A stretch of DNA of 42,668 nucleotides, taken from positions 71,425-114,092 of the forward strand of contig JAKPTZ010000121.1 in NCBI GenBank assembly GCA_029555025.1. Direction: 5' to 3'. This DNA is from Deltaproteobacteria bacterium. Its GTDB lineage: Bacteria > Myxococcota_A > UBA9042 > DTJE01. The notes beneath the pieces were generated by a model. The model was not told the DNA's origin, searched no databases, and was given only the letters and a program-made list of their open reading frames with translations. The translations under genes and the position numbers were made by a program. Shown here piece after piece: positions 32,847 through 40,873 of the stretch (position 1 is the first letter of the stretch; every line of letters begins with the position of its first letter).

Positions 32847-33956
32847 TTACTGAATCACCCCACGCAGTTCGCGCATCATTTCCATGTCCATCTGGGAATT
32901 CCCGCCAAGGTTCAGGACATCCAGAAAGGACTGGACAATGTTGAATGCAATGAATGAAACCACCAGCACTGAGATTGTCACGGATGCAATTCTGGCCAGT
33001 AACGCCATCCGCGCCTGGTACCTGCTCCAGGTGGAAACAGCCGCCTCCAGAATCGCATCCGAAAGGGCACCAGTCTTTTCACCAGTTCCAATCGATACGG
33101 CAATGTCGTCGGGAAGTGACGGGTGAAGCGCCGCCGAAAGGGTTGCACCCCTGGCGACCAGAAGCGCCGTGGCCTTCCACGCATCCGACGTCTGTCGATC
33201 CTGCGCGGCAATCGTCCCGAGTTTCAGTGACTGGGAAATGCCAAGTCCGGCCTGAAGTGCCAGGCCGATTGTCTGAAGGCTCGCGAAAAGCGCCCTTTCC
33301 CTTATTGCGGCACCTACGAGAGGAACATGCCGGGCGATTCGACGGAGGGCGTCTGAAGCCCTTGGGTTCAAGGTTGCAAACCAGAATGAGCCGATGATTC
33401 CGGCAATTGCCAGAAAGGGCAGAGCGGTCTTTGCGACCCCGGCCAGATATCCTCCGGGCCCGCAACTGACCAGGCGTGGAAGCGGAAGCAGCAGGCACGC
33501 GGAAAGTGCCAGGAACGCCGGATAGGCAAACGATGTCAGAATGCGGCGGCGGGTTTCGGCCTGAAGCTTCAGGGTGCGGACCATCGAGTCAAGCATGTCG
33601 GGGATCGTTCCGGTGTGTTCGGCCGCACCAATGAGGTCAGGGGCCGTTCCCGGAAATATCTGCGGCGCAAGGCGTGCCGCATCGGCAAGGGTAAGCCCGG
33701 ATTCCAGGCCGGCTGCCACGCGGTTGAGCGCAATCCCCGTACGGCCGCCAGACAGGCCGCCCAGGGACTTGAAGGCGGCAACCACGGGGATTCCGGCGAG
33801 AAGCTGGCGTTGAAGGCTTTGAAGGGTCAGCGCCCGCTTCGCAATTGCAATCGGTCGACCGGAAAAGGTCTTGCCCAGGCAGGCAAAAGCCTGAACCACG
33901 CCGGCCTGCAGTCCCGGGCGTTCCCTTCTGCCTGGTGAAACGATGTTTTGCGCCAT
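32847..33956 (-). CDS. Orphan GspF/PilC-like inner-membrane protein
   Basis: 369 aa from the ATG at 33954-33956 with GGAAGG upstream; a TTG two codons earlier is possible. The family has two repeated cytoplasmic domains and three membrane helices. The first repeat includes LLAGIPVVAAFKSLGG and LESGLTLADAARLAP followed by LIGAAEHTGTIPDMLDSM, and the second LQAGLGISQSLKLG and SIGTGEKTGALSDAILE. Membrane segments FAYPAFLALSACLLLPLP, AGVAKTALPFLAIAGIIGSFWF and IASVTISVLVVSFIAFNIV are visible. In type II secretion and type IV pili this protein couples the motor ATPase to the pseudopilus, but no GspE/PilB ATPase, pilin or secretin lies here, so its partner is elsewhere. Divergent to the lipoprotein gene at 34067. 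Confidence 0.86.
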   Translation of the reverse strand: MAQNIVSPGRRERPGLQAGVVQAFACLGKTFSGRPIAIAKRALTLQSLQRQLLAGIPVVAAFKSLGGLSGGRTGIALNRVAAGLESGLTLADAARLAPQIFPGTAPDLIGAAEHTGTIPDMLDSMVRTLKLQAETRRRILTSFAYPAFLALSACLLLPLPRLVSCGPGGYLAGVAKTALPFLAIAGIIGSFWFATLNPRASDALRRIARHVPLVGAAIRERALFASLQTIGLALQAGLGISQSLKLGTIAAQDRQTSDAWKATALLVARGATLSAALHPSLPDDIAVSIGTGEKTGALSDAILEAAVSTWSRYQARMALLARIASVTISVLVVSFIAFNIVQSFLDVLNLGGNSQMDMEMMRELRGVIQ

Positions 33957-34066
33957 CGGCAATACCTTCCTGCAAGAAGGGCACTTCTTTGACGATCCGG
34001 GTCCGGCGTCATACCATCAGTACGTCGCCGTCGAAAGTGGACGGACAATTATACCCCGCAGGTGTT

Positions 34067-34783
34067 ATGACGCGAATCGCTTTGATTGCAGTCGGAACGG
34101 TGGTGCTTGCAACTTCTGCCTGTTCGGTGCCGACCCGTGTCCAGAAGCTTGCACTGCATGCCTCCGCGCCCGGGCTTGCGGGCGAGTCAGGCCCGTTTGC
34201 AGTCCTTGACCCGGGAACCAGGCCGGAATCGCGTGATTCAGCCACGGATGGCGGCCGGAATCCAGAAAAGGACAAGCCGGCGGCCAGCCGCCAGGCATCC
34301 GGTGGCGCGTCGCAACGTGCGGCCGCCCCGACGCCCGCTGTTCGACAGCCCGCCCCGGCCAGGACGGCCGTGTTGATGGTTCCGGCATCGGGAGATGCCA
34401 GGGCAAGGCTGGCCAGGTCGGCTCGCAGGCTGGTCGGAATACGGAAGTCGTTTGATGGAAGATCCTTCATCGGCCATCTGCTTGCGATTTGCGACAGGCT
34501 TCCACGCGGGGCGTCGTCGGCTGCGTGGACGGCCGGCGATGTCAGGCAGCAGGCCGAAAAGGCGGGGACGCTTGTCACCCGGGCCGACAGGCCGGTCGTC
34601 GGCGATATAGTGTTCTTTTCCTGTGGATCCGGTTGCGGGGCCGATGCCCATGAGGGAACCGGCGCCGGTGTTGTAATCGAGGAGAGTCCGGATGGCCCGG
34701 CATTCGTCGCATACCACGATGGTGTGGTGAAGGTGATGAAAGGGATGAGTGTGGATCAGTTGACCGGTTCCTGCCCGCCCTGA
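34067..34783 (+). CDS. Lipoprotein with degenerate NlpC/P60-like C-terminal domain
   Basis: 238 aa from the ATG at 34067. A signal with lipobox ATSAC is followed by an unstructured Pro/Ala/Ser/Arg-rich part to about residue 105. The C-terminal part follows the NlpC/P60 or CHAP plan: LARSARRLVGIRKSFDGRSFIGHLLAICD, VVGDIVFFSCGSG, and HEGTGAGVVIEESPDG. In active enzymes the first block carries DCSGF with the catalytic Cys; here it reads DGRSF, with no Cys, while the later His region remains. It is therefore likely an inactive binding version, or a distant fold match. Its 3' end overlaps the convergent tmk gene by 28 bp. Function unknown. Confidence 0.6.
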   Translation: MTRIALIAVGTVVLATSACSVPTRVQKLALHASAPGLAGESGPFAVLDPGTRPESRDSATDGGRNPEKDKPAASRQASGGASQRAAAPTPAVRQPAPARTAVLMVPASGDARARLARSARRLVGIRKSFDGRSFIGHLLAICDRLPRGASSAAWTAGDVRQQAEKAGTLVTRADRPVVGDIVFFSCGSGCGADAHEGTGAGVVIEESPDGPAFVAYHDGVVKVMKGMSVDQLTGSCPP

Positions 34784-35433
34784 GCGGCGGGAATCCTTCC
34801 GGCGACGTGGTGCCAGACTATGTCCGCAATAGAGTCGGCCGGTGTTTCCCCGGGAATGATTACGACCTTGTCCCGATCCATCCGCTCGAGCGCCTTGTTG
34901 TAGTTTGCGTGAACCTGTCGCAGGATTTCGGGAACCTCGAATATATCCCTGGTAATGCGGTTCATGCTGACCCTGTTCCAGGCGACTTCCGGCGAGACAT
35001 CCAGGAAGAACAGCAGGTCTGGTTCAGGCGCGAGCGAGTTGATTGACGCAATCCATTCAAAAGGTACATCGAGTGCCTGGTAGGCAAGCGATGAAAGCTT
35101 GTACCTGTCGGAAATCGCGACTCCGCCGGAATCCAGGACCGGCTCGATTTCGCACGAGTAATGATCCAGCCGATCCGCCGCGAACAGGAGGGCGAGTGCC
35201 CCGGGGTCGAACGGCTTGTCCTTTCCGAAACAGTCGGTTCCGCGCACGCGGTGGCGAAGCACCTGCCTGATGACTGAACCGGCCGGACCGGTACTCGGTT
35301 CGGCCGTTGCCGCCGTCATCACCGTCGGTGTGCGCTGCGCCAGCCTGGCGGCAAGAAGTCTCGTCTGCGTGGTGGTTCCGGCGCCGTCAAGCCCTTCGAA
35401 GACAATGAAGAGACCTTTGCGGGAAACGTTCAT
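34756..35433 (-). CDS. tmk: Thymidylate kinase, altered P-loop
   Basis: 225 aa. dTMP to dTDP, before dTTP synthesis, cytoplasmic. Recognised by IVFEGLDGAGTTTQ at 10-23, the AEPSTGPAGSVIRQVL region, the LLFAADRLDHYSCEIEPVL helix, SDRYKLSSLAYQ and LFFLDVSPEVAWNRV. The P-loop Lys (GxxxxGK[ST]) is replaced: residue 20 is Thr, codon ACC at 35374-35376. A change from Lys codons needs two bases, so a simple read error is unlikely. Similar GTTTQ loops exist in some thymidylate kinases as I recall, so an active enzyme is probable. It is the last gene in a leftward operon (dCMP deaminase, rpoZ, lipoprotein, tmk), fitting joint dTTP supply with the deaminase. Its end overlaps the convergent lipoprotein gene by 28 bp. 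Confidence 0.88.
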   Translation of the reverse strand: MNVSRKGLFIVFEGLDGAGTTTQTRLLAARLAQRTPTVMTAATAEPSTGPAGSVIRQVLRHRVRGTDCFGKDKPFDPGALALLFAADRLDHYSCEIEPVLDSGGVAISDRYKLSSLAYQALDVPFEWIASINSLAPEPDLLFFLDVSPEVAWNRVSMNRITRDIFEVPEILRQVHANYNKALERMDRDKVVIIPGETPADSIADIVWHHVAGRIPAAQGGQEPVN

Positions 35434-35444
35434 CAGGTCACTCC

Positions 35445-36254
35445 TTATCGCAGATACATCCTTCCGAGACCTTCGGGACAGGTCTGTTCCCAGTCGTCAT
35501 CGGACACTTCTCCGTTGATCTCGGTTTCTTTGAACTTCAGCGTGGCCTTTGACCTTCGGCCCGGGATGTCGAACGTGATTTCGGCGGGGAACCTTTCCGA
35601 TCCCGCATCTGAAGAGACCGTGGAAATTCCTTTGAAGCGTATGTCAATCAAGGTCTTTGAACCTGCCGATACGGTCGATTGGCGCACCGTTCCGTCAGCG
35701 TCGGCGCGGATCCGGTGAGTCGAGCCGTCGCCCGGCGAGCCTGACAGAAGCCAGCATCCGCATCGCCTGTCAAATTCGATCTTCCATGAGACATTCTCGG
35801 GAATGAAGCAGGAACCGAGCAGTGAGTTGACGTACTGGTCGATATCGATTCCAAGCGGCAGGACCTTGTCAATCGTTTCCAGATCCGATGTCCCCGCCAC
35901 GCAGTATTTATCGCCGCGCTGGAAGTAGATGAATGTATCGGCGTTCCCAACAAACGAACCGGCCAGATCCCAGCTCGGGGTCCAAGCCTCAAGCCTCACC
36001 TGCCGATCCCGCGACACCAGGGTCGTAATCCGACCTCGCAGAAGCCCGGCCTTTGAACGACTGTCAATGCGCCCGACGGTCGAAACCGTCCGGATCCGTT
36101 GCTTTCTTTCGACAATTTTTGACAGCAGCACCGAAGGATCCGAGATCCAGTCGGCACCTGATGGAAGCGGGTGGAGTTTCCCGGCGCACCCCGGGACGAA
36201 CATGAACAGGCAGACGGCCGCCATCGGCAGCCATTTCACCTGAACCGGTTTCAT
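35445..36254 (-). CDS. LolB/DUF4292-like lipoprotein
   Basis: 269 aa. [23 protein letters not shown] has a lipobox (VPGC), so it is a lipoprotein. The body has the pattern of LolA/LolB-type half-barrels: [21 protein letters not shown], a [22 protein letters not shown] strand run, [16 protein letters not shown] and, after an insert with Cys-rich [19 protein letters not shown] and a series of strands ending [13 protein letters not shown]. Members are thought to hold lipid or lipoprotein in the outer-membrane pathway; here that is inference. Its ATGA overlaps the stop of rpoZ and it ends 11 bp before tmk, so it is part of that operon. Confidence 0.68.
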   Translation of the reverse strand: MKPVQVKWLPMAAVCLFMFVPGCAGKLHPLPSGADWISDPSVLLSKIVERKQRIRTVSTVGRIDSRSKAGLLRGRITTLVSRDRQVRLEAWTPSWDLAGSFVGNADTFIYFQRGDKYCVAGTSDLETIDKVLPLGIDIDQYVNSLLGSCFIPENVSWKIEFDRRCGCWLLSGSPGDGSTHRIRADADGTVRQSTVSAGSKTLIDIRFKGISTVSSDAGSERFPAEITFDIPGRRSKATLKFKETEINGEVSDDDWEQTCPEGLGRMYLR

Positions 36255-36487
36255 CTGGTCTTTTCGCCGAACCGATCCGGCAGATCCAGCATTTCGCGTA
36301 CGTCGCGCCTGAAGCCGATCCTGCCAGCGGCGATTTCCCGAAGGGCCGTGACGGTTTCCCTGTTGGTCGTATCGATGACCGGTTCAGCGTCGTCAAGCAG
36401 CGCGCGGGCACGCTTGGCTGCCAGAAGGCAGAGCGCGAACCTGTTGGTTACGGTGTCCAGACAGTCTTCAACGGTAACTCTTGCCAT
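36251..36487 (-). CDS. rpoZ: RNA polymerase omega subunit
   Basis: 78 aa, within the family size. [30 protein letters not shown] is the standard omega start ([30 protein letters not shown]), which binds the beta-prime subunit and helps core assembly. The ATG at 36485-36487 follows GGAGG in the leader. The stop overlaps the start of the downstream lipoprotein gene by four bases. Its usual neighbour in proteobacteria, gmk, is not next to it; instead a dCMP deaminase gene lies 71 bp upstream and tmk two genes downstream. Confidence 0.95.
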   Translation of the reverse strand: MARVTVEDCLDTVTNRFALCLLAAKRARALLDDAEPVIDTTNRETVTALREIAAGRIGFRRDVREMLDLPDRFGEKTR

Positions 36488-36558
36488 GTAAGCACCTCCG
36501 GCCGGGAAATTTAGGTTATCTGTGGGGTTTTGTCAATCCGAACCGGCCGATCGACCCT

Positions 36559-37557
36559 CTAGTCGCGGAACTGCCTTGTCGATACGCCCGCCTGCCTGAA
36601 GAGGCTGGCGGCCTCGGGCGGAAGCGGATAATCGGAGTGATAAACAACCTCCGAGATTCCCGCGTTGATGATCATCTTCGTGCACATGATGCACGGCATG
36701 AATGTCGAATATATCGTGGCCCCTTTCAAGCTGACTCCATGATAGGCGGCCTGAGTGATGGCGTTTTCTTCCGCGTGTGAACACACGCATTCGCCAAGGG
36801 CCTCGCCCGACGGAGTAAGGGAAAGGCAGCGCGGGCAGCCACCCGAATTGCAGTTTGATGTTCCACGCGGAGTTCCGTTGTAACCGGTTGAAACAATTCG
36901 GCTGTCCTTGACCACAACAGCGGCGACGCGTCGCTTGGCACAGTTCCCGCGGCTGCTGATGACCCGGGCTATGGCCATGAAGTATTCATCCCATGTGGGC
37001 CTGACCGTTCTTGCCGCCGCGTCGCGAAAGACGTTTCTGACGGCGGCCACAACGGCATCCTTTCCATCGGAGTTGTTTATTGTGTAATCGGCAAGTTCAA
37101 TCGTGGCGAGCAGTTGCTGGGTAACGGGATCGCCGCTTTGAAGCTCGCGCTCCTCGGCGGCCAGAAAGCCTTCAAGTGTGTCGGGGTCGCCAGGTCGGGC
37201 GCGCTGTCGCAAGCGCTCAAAGCGGGTTTCGCAGGGTGCATCGACGGCAACGAGAAAGAAGTTCTGCTGCTGCCGCAGAACTGCGACTTCCTGGGGATTG
37301 CGGATGGAATCGACAACCTGGTTGACTCCGTGCGAAAAGCGGCCGATTACCCTCGCCGCCAGTGCCCCAGCCCCTTCCTGCCTGCGAATCCTGTTACCTT
37401 CCTCAGTAAGCGTATCCCTGGTAATCGGAATGCCCTGCTGTTCGAGCGATCTGCGGATTTCATCGCTGAGGCTGAAATACTCGAATCCACCTGTTTTCAG
37501 CACTTCGGCCACGGTACCCTTGCCGGAAGCGTTCTTTCCTGTCAGGCCAAGAATCAT
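36559..37557 (-). CDS. Fused P-loop kinase-like and dCMP deaminase protein
   Basis: 332 aa. The first 170 residues are a P-loop kinase-like domain (GLTGKNASGKGTVAE, residues 5-18, and DAPCETRFERLRQRAR later) like dephospho-CoA or nucleoside-monophosphate kinases. Residues about 187-310 are a zinc-dependent cytidine/deoxycytidylate deaminase (RPTWDEYFMAIARVISSRGNCAKR) with the HAE at 261-263, PCIMC at 289-292 and an extra Cys cluster CNSGGCPRC. The catalytic set is complete, so dCMP to dUMP is likely. This feeds thymidylate synthesis, in line with tmk in the same operon. The architecture resembles that of yeast Dcd1, which also has a P-loop-like N terminus. The kinase half appears to have an intact P-loop, so it may be active. 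ATG at 37555-37557 after AGGGGG. Confidence 0.88.
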   Translation of the reverse strand: MILGLTGKNASGKGTVAEVLKTGGFEYFSLSDEIRRSLEQQGIPITRDTLTEEGNRIRRQEGAGALAARVIGRFSHGVNQVVDSIRNPQEVAVLRQQQNFFLVAVDAPCETRFERLRQRARPGDPDTLEGFLAAEERELQSGDPVTQQLLATIELADYTINNSDGKDAVVAAVRNVFRDAAARTVRPTWDEYFMAIARVISSRGNCAKRRVAAVVVKDSRIVSTGYNGTPRGTSNCNSGGCPRCLSLTPSGEALGECVCSHAEENAITQAAYHGVSLKGATIYSTFMPCIMCTKMIINAGISEVVYHSDYPLPPEAASLFRQAGVSTRQFRD

Positions 37558-37681
37558 GATACCCCCTGAATATCCAGCACTGTTGAACCTGCCCGCAGCG
37601 CCAGTCTTGACGGTTTCAAAACCGTTCTGAATAATCTACCACTATTCCGACTTCCGGGTGATATCTGGATTCGAGGCGGAC

Positions 37682-37909
37682 ATGCGAATGGGCGACAACG
37701 AGCAGGCGAACATAATGGACGATGAATCGAGCAGGAAGTCCCAGGTCAAGATTGATACCCCGTTCTTCTGCAAGACGATGCAGGCCGACATGATGGTCGG
37801 CCGCTGCATCGATCTGTATGTGGAAGCAAATGCGTTCGGCTTCAAGGATTCGGTGTGCTTCAAGTGCATGCAGGGCATGAAAATCCGGCAACTGCTGGCG
37901 CACGATTGA
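37682..37909 (+). CDS. Small Cys-containing protein, zinc-ribbon type
   Basis: 75 aa from the ATG at 37682 with GAGG five bases upstream; a GTG at 37658 is less supported. Two Cys positions in the middle (FFCKTMQADMMVGRCIDLYVEANAFGF) and a CFKC pair near the end, then a basic tail. Four Cys in the order C-x(9-12)-C-x(14-20)-C-x2-C are compatible with a small zinc-binding domain. No signal peptide. Similar short proteins with a MTVxxCxDxYVxxNA and CFKCxQG pattern occur in myxobacterial genomes as I recall; that would need a search. Divergent to the dCMP-deaminase operon (124 bp) and convergent with era, 9 bp away. Confidence 0.6.
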   Translation: MRMGDNEQANIMDDESSRKSQVKIDTPFFCKTMQADMMVGRCIDLYVEANAFGFKDSVCFKCMQGMKIRQLLAHD

Positions 37910-37918
37910 TAAGAGGCA

Positions 37919-38818
37919 TCATTCTCCGAGCAGCCTGTCGAGGTTCTTGTCGGACTCTGTCCAGTTGTCTTCGGTGACTACGTTAAGGGACAGCATCACC
38001 CGACTTCCGGCGAGTTCCTCGATTTCCACCCGGGCCTGCGTCCCGATCCTCTGCAAAAGGGATCCGCCCTGTCCGATCACGATGGCCTTCTGGGAATCCC
38101 TTTCGACGTGTATGGTCGCCTCAATCCTGGTTGCCTTTCGGGCGCTTCCGTCCGTCCACGATTCGATGGTCACGGCTGTCGAATATGGAACCTCCTGATG
38201 CGTCAGCAGGGTCACCTTTTCCCGGATGATCTCGGCGGCAAGGAACCTCAGGGGCCTGTCGGAGAGTTCGTCCTCGGGAAAAAGCGGCTCGCCAGCCGGC
38301 AGCATGCGCAGCAGTTCCTTAACGACATCGTTGACCCCACCGCCCTTCCTTGCGGAAATCGGGATCACCGCGGCGAAGTTTCCATGCTTCATGTATTCGG
38401 ACATCAGCGGCAGAAGCAGTGGTTTGTCGATGCGGTCAATCTTGTTGATTGCCAGGACGGCCGGCTTGCCGGATTCCCTTACGCGGGCGATCACGGTGGC
38501 GTCTTCGCGAATGGCCTGTTCGGGCCTGGTGGCGTCGGTCATCATCAAAACGACGTCCGCATCGGCAAGGGCCGAAATTGCCCTGGCGACCATCCTCCTG
38601 TTCATCGGCTTCGATGATTCGTGGATGCCTGGGGTGTCGTGAAACAGGATTTGACCGTCATCACCGGAGAAGATGCCCAGAATCCTGTCCCGGGTCGTCT
38701 GCGGCTTGGGCGTGACGATGGCCAGTTTGCTTCCTGTCACCTTGTTGAGAAAGGTCGATTTTCCGACATTCGGTCTACCTGCAATCGCGACGACACCGCA
38801 CTTGAATCCTTCTTTCAC
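37919..38818 (-). CDS. era: GTPase Era
   Basis: 299 aa GTPase that binds 16S rRNA and helps 30S maturation. G1 GRPNVGKST at about 14-22, G3 DTPG with GIHE after it, G4 NKID, and a C-terminal KH RNA-binding domain (ERDSQKAIVIGQGGSLLQRIG). The start is the GTG at 38816-38818, since this gives GTGA overlap with the prmC stop, GGAG eight bases upstream, and the usual Era length; a longer frame to 38854 would add a non-conserved tail. Last gene in the leftward run dus, prmC, era. Confidence 0.96.
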   Translation of the reverse strand: MKEGFKCGVVAIAGRPNVGKSTFLNKVTGSKLAIVTPKPQTTRDRILGIFSGDDGQILFHDTPGIHESSKPMNRRMVARAISALADADVVLMMTDATRPEQAIREDATVIARVRESGKPAVLAINKIDRIDKPLLLPLMSEYMKHGNFAAVIPISARKGGGVNDVVKELLRMLPAGEPLFPEDELSDRPLRFLAAEIIREKVTLLTHQEVPYSTAVTIESWTDGSARKATRIEATIHVERDSQKAIVIGQGGSLLQRIGTQARVEIEELAGSRVMLSLNVVTEDNWTESDKNLDRLLGE

Positions 38819-39726
38819 TTTGAATGCTCCGTGGAGTCGCCCCGCCGGGGGCATCTTCCTGCAAGGCCGCGAACCGCCCCTGATGGATCGACGATTTGCG
38901 TAACCGATTCGAATGCCGTCCGCATCCTTTCCTGAACCCTTGATGCCTGGGCCGGGGTTCCGATTTCCACCGCAAGGGCACCCCAGGGTTGAAGGCGGGA
39001 CAGGGACTGCCGGATAAGGGCATAAGTCATGTCGGTTCCTTCCGGGCCCGAGAAAAGCGCATGAGACGGTTCGAAGCCGATGGCCGATGCATCGACCATT
39101 CCGGCTTCGCTTTCGGCAATGTACGGTGGATTGGAGACAATCAGGTCGAATGACATCCCGGCAGGGTAGTCTTCAAGGACGTCGGATCTGATGAACTCGA
39201 TACGATCCGCGACTTCCAGCGTCCGGGCGTTTTGCACCGCGACATCCATTGCCGGCTGGCTTACGTCCGAAGCGACAAGCCTGACGTCGGCATTCCTGGT
39301 CGCGATTGTGCAGGCGATTGCTCCGCTGCCCGTTCCCACGTCGGCCGCGATCAGGGGCGTCCTTCCTTCCCCGGCCATGACATCCAGCAGGTCCAGGGCT
39401 GCGTCAACGATTGCCTCGGTTTCCGGCCTGGGAACAAGCACTGCCGGTGTAACCCGGAAGCTGAGGCCGAAGAACTCCCGGAAGCCCACGATATATGCCA
39501 CCGGCTCCCCCGCGGAACGCCTGACCAGGAATTTCCTGAGTGTATCGCGCTCCAGTTCCGAAAGTGGCCTGTCCGGTGCCAGGTAAAGATCCAGCCGCCT
39601 GATTCCAAGCGCGTGCGCGGTAAGTATCTGGGCGTCCAGCCTTGGACTCGCGGATCCCTTCTTTGCAAGGAATCCGCTTGAGAGATTCATCGCCTGCGCC
39701 ACCGTAAGAATTTCCGGTCCGTTCAA
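38815..39726 (-). CDS. prmC: Peptide chain release factor N5-glutamine methyltransferase
   Basis: 303 aa. Methylates the GGQ glutamine of RF1/RF2 with S-adenosylmethionine. N-terminal RF-binding helices (SGFLAKKGSASPRLDAQILTAHAL), VLVPRPETE at 97-104, SAM-binding DVGTGSGAI at 129-137, and the catalytic NPPY at 199-202. The start is the TTG at 39724-39726 with GGGGTGA upstream; no ATG precedes the conserved helices. The 3' end overlaps the era start by GTGA. prmC next to translation and ribosome genes is common. Confidence 0.95.
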   Translation of the reverse strand: MNGPEILTVAQAMNLSSGFLAKKGSASPRLDAQILTAHALGIRRLDLYLAPDRPLSELERDTLRKFLVRRSAGEPVAYIVGFREFFGLSFRVTPAVLVPRPETEAIVDAALDLLDVMAGEGRTPLIAADVGTGSGAIACTIATRNADVRLVASDVSQPAMDVAVQNARTLEVADRIEFIRSDVLEDYPAGMSFDLIVSNPPYIAESEAGMVDASAIGFEPSHALFSGPEGTDMTYALIRQSLSRLQPWGALAVEIGTPAQASRVQERMRTAFESVTQIVDPSGAVRGLAGRCPRRGDSTEHSK

Positions 39727-39753
39727 CGTATCACCCCGGGCTGACGGCCCTGC

Positions 39754-40863
39754 CTAGAATGTATCATCCGGCCTTGGCATCGGGAAGACGAATCCCCCTG
39801 CCTCCTCGCCGGCCGCAAGCAGCCTTTCAAGCGCCATCCTGAGCCCGGCCCTGTCATTGATGTGGGGCAGCCCGCGTCGGAATTCGGTCGCGCCCGTCAT
39901 GCCGCGCGTGTACCTTGCAAGGTGCTTCCGGAAAAGGCGGGCGGCGATACCCTCGAATCCGTCAAGGTAATCCAGAAAAAGATTGAAGTGATCCCAAACC
40001 GTGCGTTCCCACTCCTGCCTGTTAACGGGAGCAGGGGCTTCCTGGCCGGCCAGGCAGGCCCTTGTCTGCGAAAACAGCCAGGGATTTCCAATGGCACCAC
40101 GCGCAATCATGACCGCGTCGCAGCCAGTGGTTTCCATCATCCGCAATGCATCGGCCGGGGATCTGATGTCCCCGTTCCCGATGACGGGAATCCTGCACGA
40201 ACTCTTCATCCGGGCAATCAGGCTCCAGTCCGCCTTTCCTCGATAGGCCTGGTTTCTTGTCCTGGGATGAATGGTTACGGCGGCCAGATCCAGGTCGTTC
40301 ACCATGGCCGAAATTTCATCCACGACGATGTTGGACTGGGTCGGGCCCGATCGTACTTTCATGGACACCGGTACATCCACGGCACCTTTGACCGCACGGG
40401 CGATTTCATGAAGCAGTTCAAGATCCGAGAGCAGCGCGGATCCGGCGCCGGAATTGGTCACCCGCTGTGACGGGCATCCCGCGTTGATGTCGATGATGTC
40501 GGCGCCGGCATTGACCGCAATCCGGGCGGCCTCGACCATGATGTCTGGCTTCGCTCCCTCAATCTGGACGGCCAGGATCGACTCTCCGTCTGCCCTGCGG
40601 AGTCTTCGCATGGCATCGCTTGCCCCAAAAACCAGGGCGATTGCAGGAATCATTTCGGTGTAACAGAGCGTGGCGCCGTGCCGCAGGCAAATCGTTCGCC
40701 AGGCCGGGTCGGAGTATCCGTCAAGCGGAGCGTTGACAAGCCTGCCTTCGACGACCAGCCTTCTGAATTCCGAAACCGGCATCGGGCCTGTCGTCCTTTT
40801 CGCCAGTGTGTCCAGCCGTTTTCTGACTTTCAGTGGGATTCGCAGGGGGATATGCGGTTCCAT
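39754..40863 (-). CDS. dus: tRNA-dihydrouridine synthase (DusB-like) with N-terminal extension
   Basis: 369 aa. FMN enzyme that reduces uridine to dihydrouridine in tRNA. Recognised by VNAPLDGYSDPAWR, FMN-binding pieces, the active-site Cys130 in INAGCPSQRVTNSGAG, VKVRSGP-like KVRSGPTQ, HPRTRNQAYRGKADW and VIGNGDI and MIARGAIGNPW. The active Cys is about 30 residues later than in typical DusB, owing to a basic N-terminal extension (about residues 1-37). The ATG at 40861-40863 follows GGGAG; a start at 40782 would remove the extension. Leftward, 27 bp upstream of prmC. Confidence 0.92.
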   Translation of the reverse strand: MEPHIPLRIPLKVRKRLDTLAKRTTGPMPVSEFRRLVVEGRLVNAPLDGYSDPAWRTICLRHGATLCYTEMIPAIALVFGASDAMRRLRRADGESILAVQIEGAKPDIMVEAARIAVNAGADIIDINAGCPSQRVTNSGAGSALLSDLELLHEIARAVKGAVDVPVSMKVRSGPTQSNIVVDEISAMVNDLDLAAVTIHPRTRNQAYRGKADWSLIARMKSSCRIPVIGNGDIRSPADALRMMETTGCDAVMIARGAIGNPWLFSQTRACLAGQEAPAPVNRQEWERTVWDHFNLFLDYLDGFEGIAARLFRKHLARYTRGMTGATEFRRGLPHINDRAGLRMALERLLAAGEEAGGFVFPMPRPDDTF

Positions 40864-40873
40864 CTTCTCCCGA

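Noticed and set aside
36559-37557. Phage-defence dCTP deaminase
   Set aside because: Kinase plus deaminase fusions occur in phage defence, but this protein is shorter than I recall for those, and it sits in an operon with rpoZ and tmk; a housekeeping dCMP deaminase is more likely.
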